In this document: positions 37,175 through 46,389 of the stretch, piece after piece
Layout of the letters: the number at the start of each line of letters is the position of its first letter
Numbering within the stretch: the stretch's first letter is position 1
NCBI GenBank assembly: GCA_963727835.1
Contig: CAVSIB010000010.1
Coordinates: 6,835 to 70,834, forward strand
DNA length: 64,000 nucleotides
Source of the DNA: G026625185 sp963727835
GTDB taxonomy: Bacteria > Desulfobacterota > WTBG01 > JAGOGO01
Reading direction: 5' to 3'
Program-made: the position numbers and the translations under genes
The notes under the pieces: model-generated
Told to the model about the DNA's origin: nothing
The model's database searches: none
The model's input: the letters and a program-made list of their open reading frames with translations, nothing else

Positions 37175-38611
37175 ATGGTGTTACGGGAAGTAAAAAGTAA
37201 AATAACGCAAAAAAAAGCCGTGGCCGACTGGATCGTTTTTCTTGTGCTTTTGCTGCTGATCCAGGGCGCTCTACTATGGATGGATCATCAGCCAATGTTT
37301 TTTTTCGGTGATTCGGAAAGCTACATCTGGACAGCTATAGCAGGATGGCTGCCCACGGATCGTTCTTTTGTCTATGGCTATTTCATACATCTGGTAGCTG
37401 TAACCACCCAGTCGCTTACATCGCTGGTAATCGCTCAAGTGTTATTGCTCATAGCTGCCTCCGCTGTTATGGCGCACTTGTTGATTCGCTACTTTCGGGT
37501 TCGGCCGTGTATCGCGTTCATCGCGTCGCTTTTGACTTCACTGGAGCCGTTGCAGTTGCTTTATACCCGTTACGTGATGACAGAAACTCTGGCACTGTTC
37601 ATTTTTGTGTTTTATATATGGATAGTCCTTCATTATCTGGAAGATCCCCGGATCAAATGGCTGTGTCTTGCGCATGGCATCGCCGTGGCAATGATCAGTG
37701 TCCGTTTCGCTTTTATACCATTGGTCTGGATTTGCGCGCTTTCGATACCAATTCTGGCGTTCCCCGCGATTGCCGCACAGGCACGATTGACGAGCGCAAA
37801 GACTACAGCCCGTTTGGCTCTTCATGTCGTCATGTCCGTCTTTTTGCTGTCTATCTTTACATCCGCCTACAAACACGTTCACGGCTATTTACAACATAAG
37901 CCTCCCGCCTATTCCTATGACAGCGGATATTTTGCCATGGGTTATGTGGTTCCGATTCTAGAGCCGGAAGATTTTCCCGATGTCAACCTAGGCAGCAGAG
38001 TCTTTGGCGATCTTAATTTTTCTGCCAAAGACCGGCGCCTACGTGCCGCGCACCGCTGGATGGAAGGCGGGGCCGTTTCCCGTCTGCAAAAGCTGGAACC
38101 TGATCGAATAAAAGCGGAAGCGATCGCCCGTCGTGCAGCGCTTCACGCTGTCATCCACAAGCCCCTCGCTTTCCTTCATCTGGGCTGGCAAACTTTTACC
38201 GACTACTTTGACCCATCCTATCTTAGATCCTCCATGAAGGCAGATTTAGGAAACCGTCGTTTGGAAGATGGATTTCACAATTTGATCAAAACGCGGTTTC
38301 ATTATTCATTGGATACATCATCGGCGCTGGATTTAAAGACACCGACAGGACGATACTTTCTCAATTCGGAGCGCTGGATTCAGTTTTTATTGTTTGTTCC
38401 GCTGTTCTGGGGTCTTTTGTCTGTGTATACAAGCGATACGAATCAACGACGGAAGATCCTCTTGATGGGTCTGATCTCTTTAACGTTCATCGGTGTGGCT
38501 CTGTTGCTGGTCGAGCGGCCCACGCCCCGTTATCTGCACGGGTCCGCCTGGCTTTTTTTCCTGATGGCGGGCGTGGGATTGAATAATTTTTTTGTTTTTG
38601 AGAGGTTTTAA
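37175..38611 (+). CDS. Polytopic membrane glycosyltransferase (GT-C-like)
   Basis: A 478-residue membrane protein with about nine to eleven hydrophobic segments. The first periplasmic loop has FFFGDSESYIWTAIAGWL, with the acidic residue expected of GT-C enzymes; RYVMTETLALFIFVFYIW follows. A large soluble loop (residues about 240-390) contains several arginines and tryptophans. The ATG at 37175 was chosen because the upstream frame overlaps the previous gene. Probably uses a polyprenol-phosphate sugar made by the adjacent DPM1-like protein. Assignment to GT-C is by topology and the acidic loop. Confidence 0.65.
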   Translation: MVLREVKSKITQKKAVADWIVFLVLLLLIQGALLWMDHQPMFFFGDSESYIWTAIAGWLPTDRSFVYGYFIHLVAVTTQSLTSLVIAQVLLLIAASAVMAHLLIRYFRVRPCIAFIASLLTSLEPLQLLYTRYVMTETLALFIFVFYIWIVLHYLEDPRIKWLCLAHGIAVAMISVRFAFIPLVWICALSIPILAFPAIAAQARLTSAKTTARLALHVVMSVFLLSIFTSAYKHVHGYLQHKPPAYSYDSGYFAMGYVVPILEPEDFPDVNLGSRVFGDLNFSAKDRRLRAAHRWMEGGAVSRLQKLEPDRIKAEAIARRAALHAVIHKPLAFLHLGWQTFTDYFDPSYLRSSMKADLGNRRLEDGFHNLIKTRFHYSLDTSSALDLKTPTGRYFLNSERWIQFLLFVPLFWGLLSVYTSDTNQRRKILLMGLISLTFIGVALLLVERPTPRYLHGSAWLFFLMAGVGLNNFFVFERF

Positions 38612-39765
38612 ATGCAGTTAACTATCTTGATGCCATGTCTAAACGAAGCGGAAACCTTGGCCTTGTGTATTAAAAAGGCCAATGACTGGGCCGTGCATTC
38701 GGGGATACAAACTGAAGTGCTGATAGCAGACAACGGTAGTACTGATGGTTCACAAGCGATTGCTGAATCTTTAGGCGCACGCGTTATCCCAGTTACGCAG
38801 CGCGGGTATGGTTCTGCCTTGTTTCATGGCTGCATGGCTGCAAAAGGCGAATGGATTATCATGGGTGATTCCGACGATTCGTATAACTTCAGCAATCTTG
38901 ACTCTTTTATTCAGAAGTTACGCGAAGGTTTTGATCTTGTAATGGGTAATCGATTTTTAGGTGGAATCGCTCCGGGAGCTATGCCATGGAAAAATCGATA
39001 TATTGGCAATCAAATTCTTACGTGGGTTGGCCGATTGCTTTTTAAATGTCCGTCTAAAGATTTTCATTGCGGGCTAAGAGGGTTCAGGAAAGATGCTTTT
39101 TTACGGATGGATTTGCGCACTACCGGGATGGAGTTTGCCTCGGAGATGGTGATCAAGGCCAATTTATTTGGTATGCGTATTGTGGAAATCCCAACTACTT
39201 TGTCGAAAGATGGGCGTTCTCGACCACCCCATCTTAGGCCTTGGCGCGACGGGTGGAGGCATCTTCGGTTTATGTTACTTTTCAGTTCACTCTGGCTTTT
39301 TTTTATACCTGGGGCTACTTTGTTTCTAACAAGCATGGCAAGTTATGCAGCGCTACTGTATGGTCCTGTCAAAATTGGTGCGGTGATTTTTGATGTGCAT
39401 ACTCTATTTTTTGCTGAGTCCGGATTGGTGCTAGGTTTTTTGGCGGCAGCACTTGGTGTTGTAATAAGGATTTTCGGGATTCGCGAAGGATTGTTGCAAG
39501 AGAATTCATTACTCGAAAAACTGAAAACATCCCCGTCCTTGAGATTGGGAGCGCAGTCGGCATTTTGATGATGCTTGGTGGGCTGTTTTTGGGATTTGAT
39601 GCTTTGAAGGCTTGGAACGCAGCCAATTTTGGTCCTCTTTCGCCAGGAGCATTATTGCGAACAATTAGTTTTTCAACAACAATGGTCATGCTGGGTGGTG
39701 TTACGTTGATGGCTTCTCTTATCATTGGTTTTTTGTCTCTTCCCACACGTGAGAAACGATCTTGA
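38612..39765 (+). CDS. GtrB-like family 2 glycosyltransferase with C-terminal membrane helices, frameshifted
   Basis: The start MQLTILMPCLNEAETLALCI, ADNGSTDGSQAI, GYGSALFHGCMAAKGEWIIM, GDSDDSYNF and LVMGNRFLGGI are polyprenol-phosphate sugar synthase motifs. Two C-terminal membrane helices are read first to 39545 and, after a one-base shift, as GILMMLGGLFLGFDALKAW to 39765. Total about 384 residues. The stop of the GT-C-like gene abuts its ATG (TAAATG), so they are translated together. Frequent in O-antigen loci of anaerobes. Confidence 0.87.
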
Positions 39766-39989
39766 GTGCGACGCCGCCTCAGTTCAATCTGTAACTCGAT
39801 TGTTCACAATGCGACCTTGCAAAATTCTAAATTGCAATTATGATGAAGTTCACTTTACAGCCTGATCCGGAATGAAGTGATGCCTTGTCATAAAATGGTC
39901 ATGTTCTTTTTTATTGATCATTTTCCAATAGCGAAAATCGGCGCTGTGGTGAAAAATATTATTAAATTTTTTAATGAGCACCTCAATTG

Positions 39990-40994
39990 ATGTCAAGAGT
40001 TAGCGTAATTATCGTCAATTATAATGGGCAGGGTCTCATCAGAGATTGTCTAACTGCCTTAGGGCGGCAGAGCTTCAAAGACTTTAAGGTGGTAATAGTA
40101 GACAATGGCTCTTCGGATGGCTCTTTAGACGAAATTCGGATTTTTTTAAATGAAATTCTCTTGGCCCCCGTTGTCAAATTAATCCCCCTTGATAAAAACT
40201 TGGGCTTTGCAGGTGGTAATTTAAAAGGGTTAAAACACACTTTCGGTGAGTATATAGCCCTTTTAAACAATGATGCAGAGCCTGATGGAAGGTGGCTTGG
40301 AGAGCTTGTTATGGCTATGGATAGTAACCCTGAGGTGGGAATCTGTGCTTCCAAGCTCATCGTTTATGGAAGCGACATCATAGATAGTGCAGGGGATGGG
40401 TTTTCAACTTCCTTAAAAGGCTTTAAAAGAGGAGCGGGCGAAAAGGCTTTTTTATACAATAAAAGGGAATTTGTCTTTGGTGCGTGTGCAGGTGCGGCCC
40501 TTTACAGGCGAAAGACGATCGAAGAGATTGGTTTTCTGGACGAGGACTTCTTTCTTATCCATGAAGACACTGATTTAAATTTCAGGGCTCAACTGTCTGG
40601 CTGGAAAGTCATGTATGTGCCAACGGCGATTGTTGAGCATAAGGTTAGATCTAGCATAGTCAAAATGAGCCCTATGGCGGTCTATTACAGTGTAAGAAAT
40701 AGTGAATTTGTGAAGATAAAGAACATTCCCCTTTCCCTGTTTTTGAGGTGCTTGCCAGTGGTTATATTGGGGATGGTATCGGAGTTCATTTACTTTGCTG
40801 CAAGGCACAGACACCCGATCCTTTATTTTAAAGCAAAAATTGATGCAACAAGAATGCTTCGCGTTATGCTGAAAAAAAGAAGGGTGAATTTAAAAGGAGC
40901 GAAGGTAGATAGTAAGGGTTTAAGGGAAATAATGACTCCTGTTTTTGAAGGAAATTTTTTAAGAAAAAGATTAAAGAAGCTCTTTTTTGGGTGA
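39990..40994 (+). CDS. Family 2 rhamnosyltransferase-like glycosyltransferase
   Basis: A 334-residue GT2: MSRVSVIIVNYNGQGLIRDC, VIVDNGSSDGS, DKNLGFAGGNLKG, IALLNNDAEPD, GWLGELVM-type segment, GACAGAALYRRKTIEEIGFL and FFLIHEDTDLNFRAQLSGWK. The C-terminal third contains one hydrophobic stretch (LRCLPVVILGMVSEFIYFA) and a basic end. An ATG at 39990 is used. It is the last gene of the polysaccharide island, 20 bp convergent with cinA. Confidence 0.9.
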   Translation: MSRVSVIIVNYNGQGLIRDCLTALGRQSFKDFKVVIVDNGSSDGSLDEIRIFLNEILLAPVVKLIPLDKNLGFAGGNLKGLKHTFGEYIALLNNDAEPDGRWLGELVMAMDSNPEVGICASKLIVYGSDIIDSAGDGFSTSLKGFKRGAGEKAFLYNKREFVFGACAGAALYRRKTIEEIGFLDEDFFLIHEDTDLNFRAQLSGWKVMYVPTAIVEHKVRSSIVKMSPMAVYYSVRNSEFVKIKNIPLSLFLRCLPVVILGMVSEFIYFAARHRHPILYFKAKIDATRMLRVMLKKRRVNLKGAKVDSKGLREIMTPVFEGNFLRKRLKKLFFG

Positions 40995-41014
40995 TGGGAC
41001 GAAGGTCTCTGCTA

Positions 41015-42301
41015 TCATCTCGAGACGGAATGGCGGAAATTATCCAGCAACCGATTCTTCTTGAGGCAATACTGCCTTATACTATTTAATGCTACTTCCG
41101 AGGTCATCCATTTAATCTGCTGCCGGTCACCCGGAAAATGATATTCCTTTGTCGATGTTTCTTTCCCATCTGTGAGGGAGATAAAAACGGTGCCCACTGG
41201 TTTCTCCGGGCTTCCTCCGGCAGGGCCAGCAATGCCCGTAGTGGATAGGCCCAAGGTTGTTCCCGCCAAATTTCGTATCCCTTCGGCCATGAACTTGGCA
41301 GTAGGCTCGCTTACTGCTCCATAATTCCGAATCACTTCTTCGGGAACTTTAAGCAGATCAATCTTAGCCTGATTGCTATATACCACGGCTACTAGTTCTA
41401 CATAATCAGAGCTTCCGGGGATGTTGGTGAGACGATGACCGATGAGACCCCCCGTGCAGGATTCGGCAACAGCAATCGTAGCCTTCGCCTTTCGAAGCAG
41501 ATTACCCACCACGTCTTCCATCGTGTCTTCATCTGTACCAAATACGTAAGGCTCAAGCCTTTCTCTTATTGCTTTTTCCCAGTACGCCAGTCTCGCGCAC
41601 GCCCCCTCGTTATTTTTTTTTTGGACAGTTAGGTGAACATTGATTTCCGGAAAGTGGGGAAGAAAAGAAAGTGTGATCTCTCTTTGGTTCTCGAAAATAT
41701 CTTTTAAAAGGTCATCAACTTTTGATTCTGATATTCCAAAGAGCCGCAATGTCCGGCTCTGGAAATAGGTCCCCCTCTTCCACTCCTTTTCTAATCGTGG
41801 CAGAATGGTTTCTTCGACCATTGTCTCCAGTTCGCGGGGAACTCCGGGGAAAAATACCAAAAGAGTCTTTCCTTCTTTAATCAGAAAGCCTGGCGCGGTT
41901 CCTTGTGGATTGGAGATAATCTCCGCTCCTTCTGGAAAATAAGCTTGCTTCTTCTGCCCCTCAGTCGTTGGGACATTATAAGAACCAAGTACTTTGTTTA
42001 TGTGATCCAGAACCTCAGGATAAAAAATAAGCTTTTTCCCCAGAACCTTGGTTGCCACTTTTGTGGTAACATCGTCACGGGTAGGGCCAAGCCCTCCGGT
42101 TATAAGCACCAGGTCTGCACTCGCGATGCTTTCCTTAAGAGCGCCAGCAATTGCTTCAGCACCATCACCTACACTTACGATCCGCTGAACTGAAATACCC
42201 TGGCCAAAAAGACGCTGAGCCAAATAGGGACCATTCGTGTCTACCTGGATCCCGGTGATTAATTCATTTCCGATGGTAATGATCTCTGCCTTTACATCCA
42301 A
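41015..42301 (-). CDS. cinA: CinA family protein, nicotinamide-nucleotide amidase
   Basis: A 428-residue protein with two domains. The MoaB/MogA-like N-terminal domain (KAEIITIGNELITGIQVDTN, ITGGLGPTRDDVT) hydrolyses ADP-ribose in known members; the C-terminal PncC domain (IAVAESCTGGLIGHRLTNIPG, GIAGPAGGSPEKPVGTVFIS) deamidates nicotinamide mononucleotide. The frame is intact. The ATG at 42301 overlaps the pgpA 3' end by 10 bp. Roles are NAD recycling. Last member of a long leftward operon. Confidence 0.94.
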   Translation of the reverse strand: MDVKAEIITIGNELITGIQVDTNGPYLAQRLFGQGISVQRIVSVGDGAEAIAGALKESIASADLVLITGGLGPTRDDVTTKVATKVLGKKLIFYPEVLDHINKVLGSYNVPTTEGQKKQAYFPEGAEIISNPQGTAPGFLIKEGKTLLVFFPGVPRELETMVEETILPRLEKEWKRGTYFQSRTLRLFGISESKVDDLLKDIFENQREITLSFLPHFPEINVHLTVQKKNNEGACARLAYWEKAIRERLEPYVFGTDEDTMEDVVGNLLRKAKATIAVAESCTGGLIGHRLTNIPGSSDYVELVAVVYSNQAKIDLLKVPEEVIRNYGAVSEPTAKFMAEGIRNLAGTTLGLSTTGIAGPAGGSPEKPVGTVFISLTDGKETSTKEYHFPGDRQQIKWMTSEVALNSIRQYCLKKNRLLDNFRHSVSR

Positions 42302-42753
42302 TGACGTATCCCCTGCAAGATAAGGTTGGCATAAAACCCTGCGACCACATCATCAAGAACGATCCCCCATCCGCCGGAAAGGTTGCGGTCAATCCAGCCA
42401 GCAGGAAATGGTTTCAGGATATCCAATATCCGAAAGAGGAGAAATCCTATTCCCACATTGATTAAGGTACAAGGGATCCACAGCATCGTTACCAAAAATC
42501 CGGCAATCTCATCAATCACAATAGTCCGGGCATCCTTTCGCTGAAAGATTTTTTCTGCTCCATCAGCTATCCAGGCAGCAAAAAAAATAAAGGCTATGGT
42601 GGTGATAAAGTAAAGAAGGGGGGAGAGGTAGGAAAAACCCAAAAAGAATAAAATTCCGACGACAGTTCCGGCAGTCCCAGGAGCCAGAGAAAAATAGCCA
42701 CTCCCAAACCCGGTACCGAGTAAAAGAAAAAAAGTGCGATTCCCCTTAAGCAT
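42292..42753 (-). CDS. pgpA: Phosphatidylglycerophosphatase A
   Basis: A 153-residue integral membrane enzyme that dephosphorylates phosphatidylglycerol phosphate. The family motifs GSGYFSLAPGTAGTVVGI, VIDEIAGFLVTMLWIP, FRILDILKPFP and GGWGIVLDDVVAGFYANL are all present. It overlaps the upstream gene by a few bases and cinA at its end. Confidence 0.95.
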   Translation of the reverse strand: MLKGNRTFFLLLGTGFGSGYFSLAPGTAGTVVGILFFLGFSYLSPLLYFITTIAFIFFAAWIADGAEKIFQRKDARTIVIDEIAGFLVTMLWIPCTLINVGIGFLLFRILDILKPFPAGWIDRNLSGGWGIVLDDVVAGFYANLILQGIRHWM

Positions 42754-43129
42754 CTTCCCTGCTTTGCTCGATAGTGATTTTTGATCCAGGAAGAACCATG
42801 CACAAAGAAGTTGGGTCCCCGATTACCTTGCCAATGATATTGACTGCGCTCGCTGGGCGGATTTCTTTATCGTTGCTGATGGGAGTGGGGCCATAAAAAA
42901 TACAAAAGGCTGGCCCTTCCGGCCAATATCCTAAGTCTCCTACCTCAACAACTTCTCGGGCAGTTGCATCTAATTCAAGATGAATGGGGATGGAAAAATA
43001 GATTTCATCGCCCCAGGTATTAATTTTTGCAGAAAGAGGAAGAATGTTCCAAAGCTCCTCCGCACAGGCAGTATTTGCCAATGTTGCTTCAAGGGTTATA
43101 TTTCCGGCAGTTATTCTTATCCTTTTCAT
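42746..43129 (-). CDS. TM1367-type cyclophilin-like protein
   Basis: A 127-residue protein with a cyclophilin-like fold family signature: MKRIRITAGNITLEATL, CAEELWNILPLSAKINTWGD, IYFSIPI and VEVGDLGYWPEGPAFCIFYG. The biological role of this family is unknown. I placed the start at the ATG at 43129 rather than a farther upstream codon, since the family begins with this basic strand. It overlaps pgpA by 8 bp. Confidence 0.8.
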   Translation of the reverse strand: MKRIRITAGNITLEATLANTACAEELWNILPLSAKINTWGDEIYFSIPIHLELDATAREVVEVGDLGYWPEGPAFCIFYGPTPISNDKEIRPASAVNIIGKVIGDPTSLCMVLPGSKITIEQSREDA

Positions 43130-43194
43130 ACTATCGCTTACATAGAAAGTCAAAGTGCTATCAACGGAGGAGAAAGCGAACCCGTAAATGCCTG

Positions 43195-44167
43195 TTACTC
43201 AGGTCTGTTTCCTTCTTGTGAATTCCGAAGCTTTTCCAGAATTCCCGCAGCAAGAAGTGGTATCATAATCTCATGGTGTCCAACTAAATTAAACCCTTTG
43301 CCGCCTCTCCGGGTAGGGCGGTCTACCACATTGGTAAGAGGACGGTAATGGCGAATAAAATCCATATTAACGGTTGTAAAGTGATCTATTGCATATCCTT
43401 TGTTTCGAACTAAGGTAAGAGCTTTTAAGAAAATCTCAGGTAAAATAACTGCGGAACCTATATTGAGGTACACGCCTCCTTCCAGGATTGCAACCAACGC
43501 GCAGAATTGGCGAAAGTCAAGGTGAGTTGCCTCCCCCCAGGCGGAAGGATTAAAACTCGGATGGAGATGCACAATATCAGTTCCGATGGCAACATGCACG
43601 GTTATCGGAATCTGGAGTTTTGCGCCTTGCGCTAATATGCTCGTCTGCCGGTTCGGGAGTTTATTCCGCAAAATTTTTTCCCCCAAACATTCTCCCAAGC
43701 CCCATCCATTTTTTATACCTTCCGCAACTCCGTTATTAATAAACGTTGCCGTCTCTTCAGCCATCCCAAAGGTTCCCTCGTCTAATTCAGCTCCTACCTC
43801 TTCAGAGGTCTTCCCTTCGAGATGCGACTTCCACATCATGAATCGCTCCTGCGCCATTTAAGGCGATCCCACTGATAACCCCTTCTTCCATAAGCTGAAT
43901 GATAAGAGGCGCAAGACCGACTTTGATCACATGAGCGCCCATTCCCACAAGAATGGTCTTGCCCTCCTCCTTAGCTTGAGTAATCCTCTCAATGACATCC
44001 CGAAGGTCTTGCGCGCCAAGGATTTGGGGCAGCCCGTCCAAAAATTCGGCAACCGTTGCTCCCCGAGCATACCTTCTCCCGAACTGAGTTACGCTTACTT
44101 TGCTGTTTCTTTCCTTTAAAGAGACTGTCTTGATTCCTTCCAATGACAAGGGTTTTATTTTTTCCAT
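43195..44167 (-). CDS. Conserved protein of unknown function (deoxyhypusine-synthase-like fold possible), frameshifted
   Basis: Two overlapping frames make one protein of about 324 residues. The N-terminal half has TILVGMGAHVIKVGLAPLII and ALNGAGAIHDVEVA; after a one-base shift near 43825 it continues LEGKTSEEVGAELDEGTFG, VHVAIGTDIVHLHPSF, LNIGSAVILPEIFLKALTL and GHHEIMIPLLAAGI. Glycine-rich turns suggest a nucleotide-binding Rossmann fold; a relation to deoxyhypusine synthase is a weak guess. The ATG at 44167 overlaps the gmhA stop (TGATG), so the two are coupled and the role may concern heptose or envelope metabolism. Confidence 0.7.
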
Positions 44168-44733
44168 CACGTCTTCATCCTTTTCTCCACGAGCTCACAG
44201 ATAACATGGGCGAGGGTAATGTGTGTTTCCTGAATCCGGGGCGTTGAGTCGGAATCAACATTAAAATTATAATCTACCAGGGAAGCTATTGTACCGCCGT
44301 TTTTTCCCGTAAACCCTATGGTCGTGAGTCCTAACTCACGCGAAACCTCAAAAGCCCGGATCATATTTCGTGAGTTTCCCGAGGTGGTAATTCCCCAGGC
44401 AATATCACCTTTTTTCCCCAGGGCAGCAATCTGCCGAGAAAAAATTTCCTCAAAGTTGATATCATTACTGATGCTGGTGAGGATAGAGGTATCCGTCGAG
44501 AGGGCTAAAGCCGCAAAGGGGGGCCGATCCAAAAGATAGCGGTTTACAAATTCCGCTGCAATATGCTGAGCATCAGCCGCGCTTCCGCCGTTACCAAAGA
44601 GCAAAATTTTGCCTCCTTCGTGAAGGGTGTTAACAATGACTCCTACCACGTGCTCAATTTTGGCAGCATTTTTTTCGGCAAACTTAACCTTTATCTCCGC
44701 GCTTTTTTTAAATATCGAGATGATTTCTTTCAT
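44167..44733 (-). CDS. gmhA: Phosphoheptose isomerase
   Basis: GmhA converts sedoheptulose 7-phosphate to D-glycero-D-manno-heptose 7-phosphate for LPS core. The 188-residue SIS-domain protein has LLFGNGGSAADAQHIAAEFV, FALALSTDTSILTSISND-type, ITTSGNSRNMIRAFE and THITLAHVICELVE. The ATG at 44733 follows GGGAG; the longer upstream frame is not conserved. The kinase for the next step lies at 59596. Confidence 0.95.
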   Translation of the reverse strand: MKEIISIFKKSAEIKVKFAEKNAAKIEHVVGVIVNTLHEGGKILLFGNGGSAADAQHIAAEFVNRYLLDRPPFAALALSTDTSILTSISNDINFEEIFSRQIAALGKKGDIAWGITTSGNSRNMIRAFEVSRELGLTTIGFTGKNGGTIASLVDYNFNVDSDSTPRIQETHITLAHVICELVEKRMKT

Positions 44734-44803
44734 TTGTTCTCCCAACCTTAGTTTCTTTGAGTTTATTACCCGAATTTGGTCTTTTGTCAACTTTTTATCA
44801 TCT

Positions 44804-45758
44804 TTATCCCTCAAGTTTTTGGAGAAGCATGTGAAAGTCTTCCGGGAGAGGAGCAAAAAATTCCACATGCTCTTCTCTGGTCGGATGGATAAATCCGAGG
44901 GTGCTGGCATGGAGGAGTTGGCGTTTAACTGAAGCAAGAAGCTGACGCACTTCCGGATCAGGCAAAGAAGCAATGGTTTTTCGGCCGCCATACTCTGGAT
45001 CACACAGAACCGGATGATGGATACTTGCTAAATGAACGCGAATCTGGTGTGTCCGGCCGGTTTCCAGCCTGATGGTAAGAAAAGTAAAAGAAGGATACCT
45101 TTTAAAAACTTCCCAATGAGTAATCGCCATCTTGCCTTGATGCTGCCGCACTGACATCCTTTTCGGATCTTTCGGATTTCTCCCAATGAGAGAAGAGACC
45201 GTGCCCTTATCTTCCTCCATAACACCAACGACAAATCCTCGATACTCCTTTGTTACCGAATGCGCCTTAAATTGTGCCGCAAGGTGTTGATGGGAGTAAT
45301 CGGTTTTTGCAACCACCATGACCCCGGAAGTATTTTTGTCGAGACGGTGAACAATCCCGGGCCGAAATGGTTCCCCAAAAGAAGAGAGCGCCTTACAATG
45401 ATAAAGGAGGCCATTGACCAAGGTGCCGGAATAATGTCCGGCCGCAGGATGAATAACAAGTCCCGCGGGTTTGTTGATCACAATGACATCTGAGTCCTCA
45501 TGCAAAATATTCAGAGGAATGGGTTCGGGAAAAGCCCGCAAGGGTTCCGGAGGAGGAATAGTAAGCTCGATCCGGTCTCCCGGTTTAAGCTTTTCGCCCG
45601 CTTTAGGAATGGTACCGTTCAGTTTAACATTTCCGCTTTCGATAAGTCTTTTGAGGTGGGAGCGAGTTAAGCGTGGGGTTATGCGTGGTAAGATAGATGT
45701 CCAAGCGAATTCCCCGGTCTTCTGGGGAAACAATATGGGTTTTCGACGTTGATTCCAT
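44804..45758 (-). CDS. rluD: RluD-type 23S rRNA pseudouridine synthase, frameshifted near start
   Basis: The N-terminus MESTSKTHIVSPEDRGIRLD is read from the ATG at 45758, and joins the main frame after a one-base shift near 45690 (TRSHLKRLIESGNVKLNG, the S4-like domain). The catalytic site is GIVHRLDKNTSGVMVV with the conserved aspartate; LETGRTHQIRVHLASIHHPV and RQLLHASTLGFIHP follow. About 318 residues. It modifies uridines in helix 69 of 23S rRNA in known cases. It sits between an HNH gene and gmhA on the same strand. Confidence 0.92.
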
Positions 45759-45793
45759 AAGGCCAGAAAAATCACTGCCAACGAGCCGAGTTT

Positions 45794-46389
45794 TTATTCA
45801 AGGAGCTCAGTGTGCCAGTACGAGATGTCGACCATGTTGAGAAAAGGAAGCCACTCTTTCCGTTTCAAATCCCGCAGAGAAATTTTATAGAACGGAGTCC
45901 AGTTTGGCCTTTTCGGTCTCTTCAAAAGGTTCATCCCAGCTTCGTGGGGTGTCCGCCCTCCTTTTTTGCGGTTACAGGTCGCGCAGCAACAGACAATGTT
46001 TTCCCACGTGCTCCTTCCTCCGCTGGAACGAGGAATGATATGATCCAAGCTCAGATCACTCTTAGAAAATCTTTTCCCGCAGTACTGGCAGGTGCTTTTG
46101 TCCCGGGTGTAGATATTAATCCGCGTAAAGCGGACGTGGCCAATGGGCATGCGGTCATACGTGAGCAGGAGGATGACTCTCGGAATTCTTATCATCCGAT
46201 CTACTAAGCCGATCGCCTCTTCACGCTCTACTACTGCCAGTTTGCTCCAGCTTTCAAAATCAAAGGTTTTAAATTGTTCATCCACCACCTGAGCAATCCC
46301 CAGATAGAGGAGACAGAATGCTCGGCGGATTGAGGTAATATGTAAAGGGAAAAAAGAACGGTTGAGAACTAAAACATTGGATCTATCAT
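45794..46389 (-). CDS. HNH endonuclease family protein, frameshifted at start
   Basis: The HNH domain contains CQYCGKRFSKSDLSLDHIIP, SSGGRSTWENIVCCCATCN and KGGRTPHEAGM. The N-terminal half (VLVLNRSFFPLHITSIRRA, FCLLYLGIAQVVDE) is typical of a chromosomal HNH family present once in many bacteria and not linked to mobile elements. The ATG at 46389 overlaps the selA stop (ATGA), but the conserved N-terminus is in another frame, joined by a shift near 46378. About 197 residues. The substrate is not known. Confidence 0.85.
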
